This document shows positions 35,496 through 46,614 of a stretch of 64,000 bases of DNA, one piece after another. Origin of the DNA: Lantana camara (taxonomy: Eukaryota; Streptophyta; Magnoliopsida; Lamiales; Verbenaceae); contig CM074863.1 in NCBI GenBank assembly GCA_037501455.1, forward strand, positions 63,593,501-63,657,500. The letters run 5' to 3'. Position 1 is the first letter of the stretch, and each line of letters begins with the position of its first letter. Position numbers and translations under genes: made by a program. The notes beneath the pieces were generated by a model. The model saw nothing but the letters and a program-made list of their open reading frames with translations. It did no database searches and was not told the origin of the DNA.

Positions 35496-35896
35496 GAGGG
35501 AACCCCATCCCTCGACACATAAAAAAGAGAGAACCCCGTCTCTCAAGCACACAATTGAGAGAACCCCATCTCTCAAACACACAATTGAGAGAACCCCGTC
35601 TCTCAACCTAAGTCCGACAGATTCCAACATCTCCCAAACGTTCTAGTTTGAGAAAATCCAGCATTTCTCAAAGCCCTAAATTCGAGGGAATCCAACATCC
35701 CTCAAATACCTAAGTACGAGAAAATCTAGCATTTCTTGCCCACAAAACTTAGAAAGAATCTAGCATCTATAACATAAATAGAGAATCCTGCAACTCTCTA
35801 ACACATAAATTGAGGGAATTAACATCTCCCTAGCACATAAACAGAGAGAATTAAATGTCTCTAACACTGAAAATGAGAGATTCCGACATTTCTCTA
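35496..35896 (-). repeat. Long stem-loop array, element C
   Basis: About a dozen units. First group, loop ACCCCR: GAGGGAACCCCATCCCTC, GAGAGAACCCCGTCTCTC, GAGAGAACCCCATCTCTC, GAGAGAACCCCGTCTCTC. Second group, loop like ATCCARCA: GAGAAAATCCAGCATTTCTC, GAGGGAATCCAACATCCCTC, GAGAAAATCTAGCATTTCT, then weaker GAGAATCCTGCAACTCTC, GAGGGAATTAACATCTCCCT, GAGAGATTCCGACATTTCTC. Arms stay complementary though their sequence changes. Spacers are AAGCACACAATT-like or CACATAAAT-like. Confidence 0.88.
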
Positions 35897-36013
35897 GCAC
35901 ATAAATATAATTATTTAAAGCACTTGTACTTACGCACATCAAAGTAACACAGTTGAAAATTACAACGATCAACACATATCACAATTGGTAAGTATATCGC
36001 ATAATAATAAGAG

Positions 36014-37020
36014 TCAAATAAACGATGTATGTATGCTCGTGCCATGAATGTAAATACCTCTATTTCTGGGTTCGTGTTGGTTTTCGATTTGAAGATGCTT
36101 CTCCTGTACTTGTCGCTTGTTAGCTCTCGATCGATCACAATCGAAAATCTTATACTTCGGTGACCCGCAACAGTAACACGTTCCCCATCTACCCCAACAT
36201 GTTTCGTAGGTATGGGCGGTTCCTCCACAATGAGAGCACAATTGTGGTTCGCTCTCCGACTTTGAAGTATTCCCGGTCTTCTGTTTCTTTCCAAGGATTC
36301 TTTTCCCTTGAGCTCCATATTGGTGGGATTTTCTTTCCACTTGTAGGTTCAAGTACATTCCCACCTCAAGTTTAGGCCCCGATACATCTTCTCCCTTCCC
36401 TCTTGTTAGCACCCAAGTTTCAACTCTTAATGCTCTCTCAGTGACCTTATCCCACGTGCTCGTATCTTTTGCAACTAGAGCTTCCTTGAGTTCATTCCAT
36501 AGTCCTTCCATGAAATTCTAGCCTTCATCCAATCGTTGCCCATAATGTGGGGTACGAACATGCCCAATCTTTTGAACTGCTTCATGTAATCCACAACGGT
36601 CTTATCTCCTTGTTTTAAAGTAAGGAAGGCTTCTAGGCTTTGTTTCTGTAGGATGGCCGGTGTGTACCTCTTCCTAAATTCCAGGACGAAGACATCTCAC
36701 ATCAATTCTTCATTCATTACTTCCAATCGTCAACTAGCTTCTCTCCACCATTGCTTCGCTAATCCTTGTAGAAGTACAGTAGTAAGACGAACTATGTTAT
36801 GAGAGTCGCATGGCCACACTTCAAATATACTTTCTATCCCCGAAAGCCATTTATTAGCCCAAATTTCGTCACCTCCTCCAAATCGGGGGTAATTAAAAGC
36901 CTTAAACTCTAGGTATAACCTTGCCATTGCATTCATAGGTGGAAATTCGGTTGAACATTGTCCTTGGTTGTATAGATTTGGATGAGAAGGTGCACTGGAG
37001 TGTTGCCGACGCGGTGGCAT
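36014..37020 (-). pseudogene. gag: Retrotransposon gag pseudogene with protease start (element C)
   Basis: Begins MPPRRQ (37020) soon after the leader. The N-terminal part has the gypsy gag signature FNYPRFGGGDE, WLSGIE.IFEVW and LAKQWWREA; then in-frame TGA at about 36738 and 36708; then QGDKTVVDYMKQF; a frameshift near 36510; then ALRVETW. Two CCHC knuckles follow: CSHCGGTAHTYETC (intact C-x2-C-x4-H-x4-C) and CYCCGSPKYKIFDC, whose His is Tyr. It ends at IYIHGTSIHTSF, the start of a protease domain, then stops. Gag packages RNA into virus-like particles; this copy cannot make a full product. No pol follows. Confidence 0.88.
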
Positions 37021-37267
37021 CCTGAAAATCTCAACAACTACGGTACAAGTACATGGATGTCGGTTAGTAAATGCTCATGTCACGTAATAAATCAAGCAAC
37101 ACCAAAGAAATGTAATATTTCACGTAATGTAAATCCAGCAAAGTGATGGAAATTCAAATGCATAGCCTGTCAAACTGTGATGTACATGCACACATAACGA
37201 AGTTGTCCTATGCCGTACAACCTAGATAGACTTAACACGACACAAGAGCTCGGTTTTGCAACCTAGA

Positions 37268-37279
37268 GCTCTGATACCA
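37268..37279 (-). other. Primer-binding site, element C
   Basis: GCTCTGATACCA followed by CTTAAGGA and the right LTR at 37288. Initiator Met tRNA type. Confidence 0.95.
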
Positions 37280-37800
37280 CTTAAGGATGTAGCACCCAGA
37301 TGGAGGATACCACATCCCCCGCACTAGGACCCAGACCCGGTCATGAAATAGGAAGTCCATGCCCGAATCCGAATCATAGCGAACGGGAGACCAACTCACA
37401 CACTAGGCTAGGCAGATCTAACTCAACAAACTCAGGGTACGGAAGCAAATAACTAACAACAACTAGTAGCGGAAGCAATTAAATCAATCATACAAATCAG
37501 GTGACGGGTTCAACTAGTATAGATACCTAATCTCGAATATCAATTCATAATCCAACATAAATCCAACAAGTGCCTCACAGGGCCAAAGATAAGTAAAGCA
37601 TAATCTAAAATGCATAAATCATAAGTACAAAATATGGAAGTGTAAGTAAAGTAAATACAACCTAACTCAAGCTAGATCGATAAAGTGCGACTCCAAAGAC
37701 TCACATCCGCCTAGCTCAAAGCTAAAAGGAAACCTACAACTAAAAGATAAAATGAGGGGTCAGTTAACTGACTGAGTGAGGGGGCTAACGCACACCCAGA

Positions 37801-37804
<4 letters not shown>

Positions 37805-37859
<55 letters not shown>
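37805..37859. repeat. (AT)n microsatellite at a deletion breakpoint
   Basis: About 27 AT units. It ends exactly where C's right LTR loses sequence present in the left LTR, so the tract probably promoted the deletion. Confidence 0.95.
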
Positions 37860-37861
<2 letters not shown>

Positions 37862-38853
37862 TATCACGCCTCCCCTATCTCCCTGAGTCGCGCAATGATA
37901 TCTCAAATGGAACTACGTGTAACACCCCAAACGGAGGATGCCACATCCCCCGCACTTAGACCCAGACCCGATCCATGAAATGGGAATCCATGTCCGAATC
38001 CGAATCAAAGCTAACGGGTGACAAACGTACACGCTATGCTAGGCGGATCTAACTTGACAAACTCAGAGCGCGGAAGCAAATTAAACATTCAACATTAGAT
38101 AGCGGAAGCAATTAAAGCAACAAACAAAACAAGTGACGGGTTCAACTAGCATAGATACCTAGTCCCAAATATCAACGTATCGTAACGTAATAACCGACAA
38201 TTGCCACGCAGGGCCAAATACGAAAGCCACACAGGGTACAGAAAGATAAAGTATAATCTCGAATCTACAAGTCATAACATAAGTAAAGTGTATGAAAGAC
38301 AAATGAAACTAGAGAGGCTAGACCGACGAAGTGCAACTCGAAGACTCACTTCCGCCTAGCAAACGTCAAAAGACCTGCAACTAAAAGTTTAAATGAGGGG
38401 TCAGTCAACTTGACCGAGTGAGGGGGCTAACGCACACCCACGATATATATATATAGAGTCACAACACATATTAAAAGGAGGGAATCATGAACCGAGGATA
38501 GGTGTTGCATACCAAATCATTTAAAAACAACCCAAAAATAGATTTATAAGTTTAGAAAACATTTCAGAAACTCTATCTCGATTCATAATCCCTAAACAGA
38601 ACACATGCTCGGCGAGTACGAGCTTCCCAACTTTACTCCTCAGAACATAAATCAAGATCAATCCAACCGCTACACCAATGATGGAGGAGATGTACAGTCC
38701 CCAAAACCATCTATAATAACACCGTCTAAAATAGACTCGATCTCAAGAGGGTAGCGAACCCCACAAGAGGCATCCCCGGCCTTAGCTGAAGGCTTAAGAT
38801 ATCACGCCTCCTCCATCACCCTAAAGTCGCGCAATGATATCTCAAATGGAACT

Positions 38854-38987
38854 ACGCAATGGATAAATGCCCCGACGGCCCTAACCGTCCCGGGGGTACC
38901 CACTCCCGCAGCTCCTCGGAACGTAATGGATAAATGCCCCGTCGGCCTTAACCGTCCCAGGGGTACCCATTCCTGCAGTTCCTAGGA
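38854..38987. repeat. 67-bp tandem duplication in LTR D
   Basis: ACG.AATGGATAAATGCCCC begins at 38854 and again at 38921, each followed by CGGCC..AACCGTCCC..GGGGTACCCA. It doubles part of the GC-rich conserved block. Confidence 0.85.
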
Positions 38988-39120
38988 TCCATAACATAAT
39001 AGAACATAATAGAACAGGTACCATATAACATGGCCAACTCGCTAAAGAAACATAACACAACTGATTTTTCCAAAATAGCTTACATATGCCTCAAAAACTG
39101 GTTTTTATATATATTCCTAC

Positions 39121-39190
39121 GCTGCAGGGATAGCCCGCCCACGCAGGACTCACACACTTACATTCCCACGCTGCAGGGATAGCCCGCCCG
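39121..39190. repeat. Short direct repeat with spacer in LTR D
   Basis: GCTGCAGGGATAGCCCGCCC occurs at 39121 and again at 39170, 49 bp apart, between the GC block and the mini-exon. Not seen in the other LTRs. Confidence 0.85.
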
Positions 39191-39911
39191 TGGAGAAGTG
39201 CAAGCATAAGATCATAAAAATATAATATTCAACACATAAATAACTATTGTAAGGTATACTCGTATGCAAGGGTAGAAATCAGCATATAAAGGCCATAGGT
39301 TGCATAACTATACAAAATCCTAAACCTCACCTGAGAAGCAACGAGATACCAAAACTGACAAGACGAATGCATACTCGATCAGGTTGTCTCCACCATGGAG
39401 ATCACTGTACAGAAAAGGGAATATATTGTACTCATGAGACAAGACTCGATCATGAAACCACATAGACGCACGGCGATGATTATGAGATGACAAGAATTGA
39501 TATGATATGTACACAGAGTTTACAAGGATGTCATGAAAATGTTCATACATACAATTAATATTCCACAATCAGTAAACAAGTAACGAGATCATATACGAGA
39601 CATAAATGCACGATCGATGGCAATAAAATGTTCTAGCAATTTAAGGATCAATCAAATCATATTAAGTAAACTTATGCTCAAACACTCGGTTTAATTTAGA
39701 TTAATACATGTATGTCGTCTAATTTCTCAAGGGTGGATCATTATGGTACATACTAATCACTACATACAATTCATACTTGATCACAATTCCAACGGATCAA
39801 TAATTAATTCAAGAGTTTCTTAATTGAAGCTTTAATCCACTAACTAATAATATTACTCAAGGTCTGTACTAAATCCTATTTAAATATTAGATACATTAGT
39901 AGCTTTCATTA

Positions 39912-39919
<8 letters not shown>

Positions 39920-39961
<42 letters not shown>
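39920..39961. repeat. (AT)n microsatellite in LTR D
   Basis: About 21 AT units; further CA and AT runs follow at 40171 and 40265-40290. Confidence 0.95.
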
Positions 39962-39965
<4 letters not shown>

Positions 39966-40259
39966 CACTCACGCATACACACAACAGCACGCAGATACAC
40001 ATGCACAACACACTAACTCCAGAATTAGTTATAAAGATATTACAATTCTTGCTTAGCCCATTTTAGAAAATTACAAAACAAGTGGTTCTCAAACAATTCA
40101 TTTGTTATCAGCACACTAATTACCAACATCCAATTCAATTAAGGATCTTATGAATTTCACATGACATACAACACACACACACACACAAAATCCTAATTCA
40201 ATACAATCTCACAAATTCAATTATAACATACATTTAATATATATACTCAGATTTATTTG

Positions 40260-40290
<31 letters not shown>

Positions 40291-40839
40291 CCCAACTCTC
40301 ACGCACCCACACGACACCACACATACAAATTCACAAGTTATTAAACCAGTTCATTGGAGCAACAGATTTTGAAATTCAGCAGCATCAAGCTTAAAACGTA
40401 TTTTTATTTATTTTATTCAATAACTAGACTAAATTACCATACACGATTAGATCATTTAAAATACACATCTAATTAAACCATCTCGCTTAAATCACAGTTG
40501 CAAATCTTCAATTCATCCCAAACTCTACAGTCATTAAAGATCAGTACAAATATACCTTAATTATCGAAGTTACTGAATCATATTTACCCAAAATCTATTA
40601 TTTAGAAGATCAAATCTTCATAACTATAGATACCACAAAATACTTATCGGTTCGATGCTCAAACATTCAACATGAAAAGCAATTCATAATTATATAAAAC
40701 AACCACTAAAATTGCTTACGAAACTGAATTACATAGATACATTATATAGCTTGAAGATAAATTACAATTAATCGAGAAACAAATGAAATTAGTTAGGCTC
40801 ACATTAATGGAAGAATGGGGTTTCGGAGGAAAGTTATCT

Positions 40840-41580
40840 CAGAAGATAGTCCGTCGGATGGCCGTGCTAGACGGTGTATATCGAAGACCTGCGATGAAGA
40901 AGTGGCGCTCATCGACTGTTGCATCTCTCACCAACTGACGGTGGGTGTTGGATTTGGACCTTGACAACAGCTGTGGTCTGTTTCCAAATCGTGGCCAGAA
41001 GGTCAAGGCTGTCGGCGTCCGAAGCGGCAGAGAAATAAGCTTTCCTACTGCATCCCCTCAGATTGGCGACTGGCGGTGGTTGTGGTTGCCTAGAATGGAA
41101 GTCAACGGTGGAGACGGCACGGCGGCAGTGGCGTGGAGGGTGGTTGTTGTTACGCCGCTGCTGGGACAGTGATAGTGGTGAAATGGTGGAATCAGGTGGA
41201 GTTCTTGCACCCGTGTCCAGATCTGAGCAAGGGTGGTGGCACAACAACTGCTGCGCTGCTACTTATCGGAAGAGGGAGAGAGAGGGAGGCTGCTGCTGCT
41301 CAAAGCCGAAAAGGGAAGGAGAATGGGGAAAAGGTGGCGGAGGTGATCGGCGATGGAAGTGCCAGCGGCGAGTGGTTGCTGGCGGAAGGATGGTGGTGGT
41401 GCTCGGTGGTGTGGGTGAGGAAGAAGGCGCCGCCGATGGGCAAAAGTAGCTGGCGACGATGGCGGATGTTCTGTTGCTGCGCCGCTGGTGAACGAGGGAG
41501 AAAGAGGCTGCGCAGCTGTTGAAGACTGAAGAAATGGGATGAGAATGAATGGCAGCATTAGGGTTTCGGGGTATAAAGAG
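40840..41580 (-). other. GC-rich leader-like segment of LTR D with overlapping open frames
   Basis: Base composition jumps to GC-rich in an otherwise AT-rich LTR. Read on the minus strand, TTTATACCCCGAAACCCTAA (41555-41574) looks like a weak TATA-like box plus telo-box-like AAACCCTAA, followed by C/T- and CCACC-rich sequence with CAGCAGC. Frames of 112-129 codons exist on both strands (e.g. 40909-41247 and 41259-41645 minus; 41063-41449 and 41133-41522 plus), as expected from GC-rich repeats. I recognise no domain. It may be the LTR leader or a captured gene 5' fragment. Confidence 0.4.
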
Positions 41581-42639
41581 ACCATTTCTTCCAAAATTGT
41601 AATTAAGCGCCTCAAGAATTTAAGTAATGCGATTGAGTCCTCCAATTTACAATAAGATCAATTAAGTCCAAGTAAAGATTAGGAAATTATAAAACTACCC
41701 CCAAAAATAAGAGTAGTGTCCAATTTAGGCCAAATTGAATTTCTCATAATTAGAAATAGATCCCCAACTTTTAATAATTATAAATTAGCCCACATGATTT
41801 AAGTTAAAGAGCGATTAGGCATAAAACACAAATTTCAATTAAGTCCACATATTTTCATAAGGTTGCAATCAAGTCAACTAAACAATTAAAACATAAATAA
41901 AGCAATTCAAACACAAGAAGAGTTAAACAAATAACAATCTAATCGCACGAAAACGACATCGTATCTTGTTCCGAAAATACGGGGTGTTACACTACGCACA
42001 AGTAAAACCCTAATGGTCCTAACCGTCCCGGGGGCTCCATTACCCATAGCTCCTCGGATCCAAATACATACATACATATATACAAATGCCAATATTTCAT
42101 GGCCAACTCGCTACAGAATCATAACATAACAGAGTTTTCGAAAATAGCTTACATATGTCTTAATACTTAATGTCCAAAACCAAGGATGATCCACATACAC
42201 ATATCTAATCATATATAGTATATAACCGCATGCAAGGATTGAAATCATCATATTAAGGTCATAGGTCACTTAACTATACAAAAATCCTAAACCTAACCTG
42301 GTGCTGGAAGGAAAGAGTGTGGGAACCAGACATCCCTAAGCCTCGGGCTCACCACCGGCAACAAACTCTGAAACAAAGACTACAAAAGCCCACGACTTAG
42401 ACTCTATATAGACCAATTAAGACGCACGACGAACATAAGCATGAGTGGAATGCATTATGGAATGATGTGCATCGAGTACGTCACATAGCATAATTCAAGT
42501 ATTCATATAAATCATGCAATTAAATAAGGTATTTAAAGCTTAGAATTGCAATTAAAGTCATACCATAGCATATAATTCATAAAGCAACTCAAACTGATCA
42601 AGCAAACATGGAAAAGACAAGTGCAAAGTGTAGCAGTAG

Positions 42640-42840
42640 CTTCGGAATGGCCATTCCCATGCATAACTAAGCATGGGAACGGTCATTCCCAGGAGCCGCC
42701 TAGAGAGCATGGGAACGACCGTTCCCATATCAAAGCTAAAACGGGAACGACCCTTCCCGTTCTCGCGTGCTGATATCATTCCTTGGCGGGAAGGGCCGTT
42801 CCGGGCACCAAGGCCAAACGGGAACGGACGTTCCGGCCTC
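42640..42840 (-). repeat. Palindrome cluster, element C right LTR
   Basis: Same six-unit layout as the left LTR: GGAATGGCCATTCCC, GGGAACGGTCATTCCC, ATGGGAACGACCGTTCCCAT (42709-42728), GGGAACGACCCTTCCCG, GGGAAGGGCCGTTCC, GGGAACGGACGTTCC. Several units are closer to perfect palindromes than in the left copy and others less so; the two LTRs have decayed at different positions. Confidence 0.85.
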
Positions 42841-43454
42841 AGATCTGGTGCAGTTGGTGCAGAAACTTCACAGCTTCGGGAAAAAGACAACCATGGCCGA
42901 AAATGGTCGATTTCACACCAATTAAACCATAAAATTTCGATGAAAATCATATATATTAGCACATAGATCGTGCTTATCACATAAATATCAATTTAGCTTA
43001 AGAACAAGGGTGATTTTGGCCAAAACTCATACAACCCATTTTCATGAAAATTAAACTTCAACCATGGCAAGATGCATTCAAACTCAGTCCCTATCATACC
43101 ATCAGCAACTATAGCACATATTCAACATGGAGAAACACATATTCACGCTCAAGAACTCAAGGATTCATCATATAGGCCATATTCTTCAAATTGGGCATAA
43201 ATCACCATTTTCAGAAGACTTCTTCATATAAGCTCATACATTTAATTTCATACTAAGATTAATGGATAGAAATGAAATACACATCAAGGGAAATTCGTAG
43301 CTTACCTTGGCTCTTGAAATGATGAAGAAACGAGGAAGATATGAGCTCTTGAAGGTGTGGGAAAGTCTTAGATCTTCATCCTCCTTTGAAGCTTTCCATG
43401 AATGATATAACTTGTGTGAAATGAAGTTTGAAAAGCTGCTAGGTTAGGGTTTCA

Positions 43455-43487
<33 letters not shown>

Positions 43488-44335
43488 TGGTGGCTAAAGG
43501 TTTCATTAGGGTCTGGGCCCAAATAAGTGACTTCCGGCCTAATAGGTCATATTTAAAAGGTTTAATGTCCAAACGATTTCCGAAAAATAAGAAATCAATT
43601 TCATTGGATCCGAATCACCGAATTGAGTCCAATGGTTGTGTCGAAATTTAAATTCGAATTCCCGAGCTCATATCGGCTCCAAACGCACCCAAAGTTACCT
43701 AATATAAATTAGGCCTAAAACCTCCAAAAAATTGTAAATAGGCCCAAGTCCTATTTTAAAATCAACTCCAATAATTAATTAAATTCATGCATGTCATAAA
43801 TCACATTAATTCCTAAATTCCAAGTTGCCATGCAAGAATTCATATTTTACAATTACGCGTTCGAGTCAATTAAATCACATAATTCAATTAAAGTTGGAAT
43901 TAAACACATATTAAGGAATTAAATCACATAAATGCATAAAGAAATACTCCCGTGACGTCGTACCTGTACCGACGATCGGACGAGGCGTCACAAAGGGTAT
44001 TGTTTGAAAGATCAAATAATTGATCAAAACGAGACCACACGTGTAAATTACATGTGTGGGTATCGAGAGCATGTTTGGGACATGTGAATCCAATTGTGGA
44101 ATTGGATCGTGCGTTAATTAATTAGAGAATTAATTATTAAGCCCAGATATAATTAATTTGTGAAATAATTATAAAACAACAATATAATTGATTAGAGAAT
44201 TAATTATATAGCCCAAATATAATTAATCGGAGAATTAATTATAAATTCCTAAACATAATTAATTATAAAGCCTAATAAAATTAATTGGAGAATTAATTTT
44301 TGGGCAATTAGGGAAAAATCCCCTAATGTGGACTC

Positions 44336-44996
44336 AATTTTTAGTTTGCTCCCCATTTTCAAAATTATTTCTGTTCACTCCCTAGATGAGACTCATAATT
44401 TGAGTTTGCTCCCTATTTTTTGTAGTACATACGACATATTGCGAAAAATATACAACATAATGCGATTTAGTTACGTCTGTGACACCTCGAGCTTGGAGCT
44501 ATCACATCCCCCGCACTAGACCTCAACACATATATGAAATGGAATGAAATGGAAGATATGATATTTTATAAAATTATCCAAACATTAATTGTATGACATG
44601 AGTCATAAAGTATTTCTTGACTTTAGGATGCAAATTTAATTAGCTATCCTTTATGTTATAAAGTTTATACAACTGAATGATCGTACTCTTGAATTAATAA
44701 TATCTAGGCCAAATAAAATTCAATTAAATACTCATAATTTGCAAATTTGGCAATCTAGGACAAGTAATTGGGAATTAGACGTCAAACGAACAATTATAAC
44801 ATATACTCTCAAACGTTCACGCACATTTTACTTATTTCGAATGACGGGGCGTTACAACGTAATTCTTGATTTTGTATATTTTTCGTAATATGTCGTATGT
44901 GCTGTAAAAAATGTGGAGCAAACTCAAATTATGAGTCTCATCTGGGGAGTGAACATAAATAATTTTGAAAATGGGGAGCAAACTAAAAATTTTTCA
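44336..44996. mobile_element. Foldback (MITE-like) element in the copia LTR, split by K
   Basis: Left arm TTTTTAGTTTGCTCCCCATT onward through GAGACTCATAATTTGAGTTTG and ACATACGACATATTGCGA returns as its reverse complement in the right arm (about 44865-44991). Arms are roughly 140 bp with a few mismatches. Net of K the element is about 275 bp. The ends are AATTTTTAG...CTAAAAATT; ACTC lies on both sides (44332-44335, 44997-45000), but the exact TSD and superfamily are unclear. Confidence 0.75.
44478..44856 (-). mobile_element. Mini solo LTR K (379 bp)
   Basis: TGTGACACCTCGAGC to GACGGGGCGTTACA with flanks ACGTC and ACGTA (one mismatch). The first 60 bp (ATCACATCCCCCGCACTAGA, then ATATATGAAATGG) are those of the 3' ends of the big LTRs, so K is a deletion derivative of this superfamily that lost the hairpins, mini-exon and GC block. 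It lies at the centre of the foldback element. Confidence 0.8.
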
Positions 44997-45324
44997 ACTC
45001 ATGGAGAGTTTTCAAAGAAGACCCCATTAATTTTAGCCCGTTAGAATTAATTAGTGAAGTAATTCTAAAGTCCTTCATGGAATTAATTGGAGAATTTATT
45101 CAAGATATTTAATCATTTAATTGTTCTAATTTGATTAGAATAAATAAATAAGTTAAATATAAAATATCTTCTATTTAATATTATTCTAATTTGATTAGAG
45201 TATTATATTGTTAAGACAAGACATTTAATTATTATTGGAATAATTAAATATTCCTAATTTGATTAGAAGGTCCTTTTTCTAGAAGATAATATCTTATTTT
45301 CGATAAGATATTATTTACTTGGAG

Positions 45325-45340
45325 AAAAAAAAAAAAAAAA
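45325..45340. repeat. Poly-A tract
   Basis: Sixteen A in the copia LTR's third piece. No nearby gene or SINE/LINE body is visible, so it is likely a simple expansion. Confidence 0.85.
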
Positions 45341-46565
45341 TTAGAAGAGAAGTCAAAGTAGGAATCTGATTCCTACAAGACCTAAGGGGGTTCGAACCGT
45401 ACCCTATGAAAGGACAAGGGGTTCAAAAATTTAACATAGGCGAGACTTGAGATCACGGCCAACCTTTATGGAATTTTGGGAATAATTCTCTTGCTCTCTT
45501 TTCCCTTTTTCTTATTTCTTTAATACACATGTTATAGTACTAGCATACCCACTAATATGATTTGAATCTAGGTTGGTGTGGATTATTACTCTAGAGGATT
45601 TCTTGTAACGCCCCGACTTTTCGGCCATACAGGTATGACGTCACGAGTGGGTTTAGACTGAGAGTTATGTGACATTTATGTGTTTTAATTGTTAAGTGAT
45701 CGTTTAACATATTAATTTCGTGAACTAAATTGCTATCATGTGACTAATGTGATTTAGATGATTTATTTGATTATGCTATTTGAATTTGTTTATAACATGC
45801 TTAATTGCCAATTAAATATTTATTTCACTTATGCACTTATTTGAAATTATATGAAATCCTTAGACTCAATAGAACTTTTAATTGGACCTCAATTATTCAC
45901 TTACCAAACCTTGGGGTCCTAATTGAATCACTTAAATTCTCAAAGGACCAAAGTGCAAATTCTTCTCTTCTCCCTCTCCATATACACGATCCAAACCCCC
46001 CCTCCACATTCTCATTCTTCTTCTTTCATTTCTTCTAGCAAAAACAAGGGCTCCCAACTTCTTCCCTCTTTTTCTTTTGATCGATCCAAGCTACCAAACA
46101 AGGAGACAAGGGAATTTCATCAAGTTTTATCCAAGAATTCAAGCTTCAACCATTTCTTCCTCTTCTTCTTCCTTTCCAAGGTATATGTGTGTGTATATAT
46201 ATATATATATATGAATATGTTGGGTGATAATAGGGTTTTATGATTCTTGCTTTATAACTTGACTTCTTGTGTGAAAATACATGAATACATGTTATTCCAT
46301 GAGTTTTATACTTGGTTGTTTCAATTTTTGGAGCAAGAGTATGTGTGTGTATATATGTGTACATAGGTGTATGTATATGTATTTATATTTGATGGGTTTG
46401 TGAATTAATGTGTTCTTAATTGTCCTAAACTTGTATTTAATATTCCTACTTAGTATATTGCATGTTTTAAGTGATTTGGGTTGAGTTTTGAGGTGTTTTG
46501 GTGATTTTTGGTCTTCTCCCGCGTTTGTGCCCTGTTTTCTGCGTTTTTTTGGCCTCTGTTCTGAA

Positions 46566-46614
46566 TCCGCGAGGGTGGATTTTTCCTTTTGGAAAAATCC
46601 ACGGGGGTGGATTT
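46566..46614 (+). repeat. Overlapping, mutually exclusive hairpins in E LTR1
   Basis: GTGGATTTTTCC (46575-46586) can pair perfectly with GGAAAAATCCAC (46591-46602) over a TTTT loop. The right arm's AAATCCAC (46595-46602) can instead pair with GTGGATTT (46607-46614) over a GGGG loop. Both cannot form at once. LTR2 (about 52948-52972) lacks 32 bp between direct repeats GGGTGGATTT and so keeps only AATCCGCGAGGGTGGATT. Confidence 0.85.

Larger units (their letters stand above)
37918..41991 (-). mobile_element. Solo LTR D (4.07 kb, Ty3/gypsy-type)
   Basis: TGTAACACCCC (37918) to GGTGTTACA (41991), flanked by identical CTACG (37913-37917, 41992-41996). Shares with C the end CCACATCCCCCGCAC, the hairpin zone GGGGTCAGTCAACTTGACC (38398), acceptor TTAGTTGCAG (minus, near 38368), mini-exon 39331-39404 and GTGAGGTTTAGG. 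The middle (39600-40800) is AT-rich with several microsatellites. I see no GAACG palindrome cluster here, unlike C. Confidence 0.88.
22779..43992 (-). mobile_element. Element C: gag-only Ty3/gypsy-type retrotransposon, with B and D nested
   Basis: Minus orientation. Its left end TGTAGC (22779-22784) is cut by element B after six bases and resumes at 32202; its right end GGCGTCACA is at 43992. Flanks AAGGG (22774-22778, 43993-43997) are identical. LTRs are about 2.96 kb (left) and 2.6 kb net (right, with a deletion). The internal region, 35154-37287, has primer site, gag pseudogene, stem-loop array and purine tract, but no pol. Net length is about 7.7 kb. Confidence 0.88.
37288..43992 (-). mobile_element. 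Element C right (5') LTR, with D inside and an internal deletion
   Basis: TGTAGCACCCAG (37288) to GGCGTCACA (43992). It is interrupted by D (37918-41991). Compared with the left LTR it lacks about 350 bp between the AT tract (37859) and GATATCACGCC, removing the GGCGAGTACGAG part of the GC block. Donor GTAAGC reads CTTACCTTGG at 43302; mini-exon 42298-42367, with a donor changed to GTTAGG; second palindrome cluster 42640-42840. Confidence 0.85.

Noticed and set aside
41063..41522. Frames of 128 and 129 codons as possible genes
   Set aside because: They overlap equally long frames on the other strand, lie inside solo LTR D, and owe their length to GC-rich repeats; no domain recognised.
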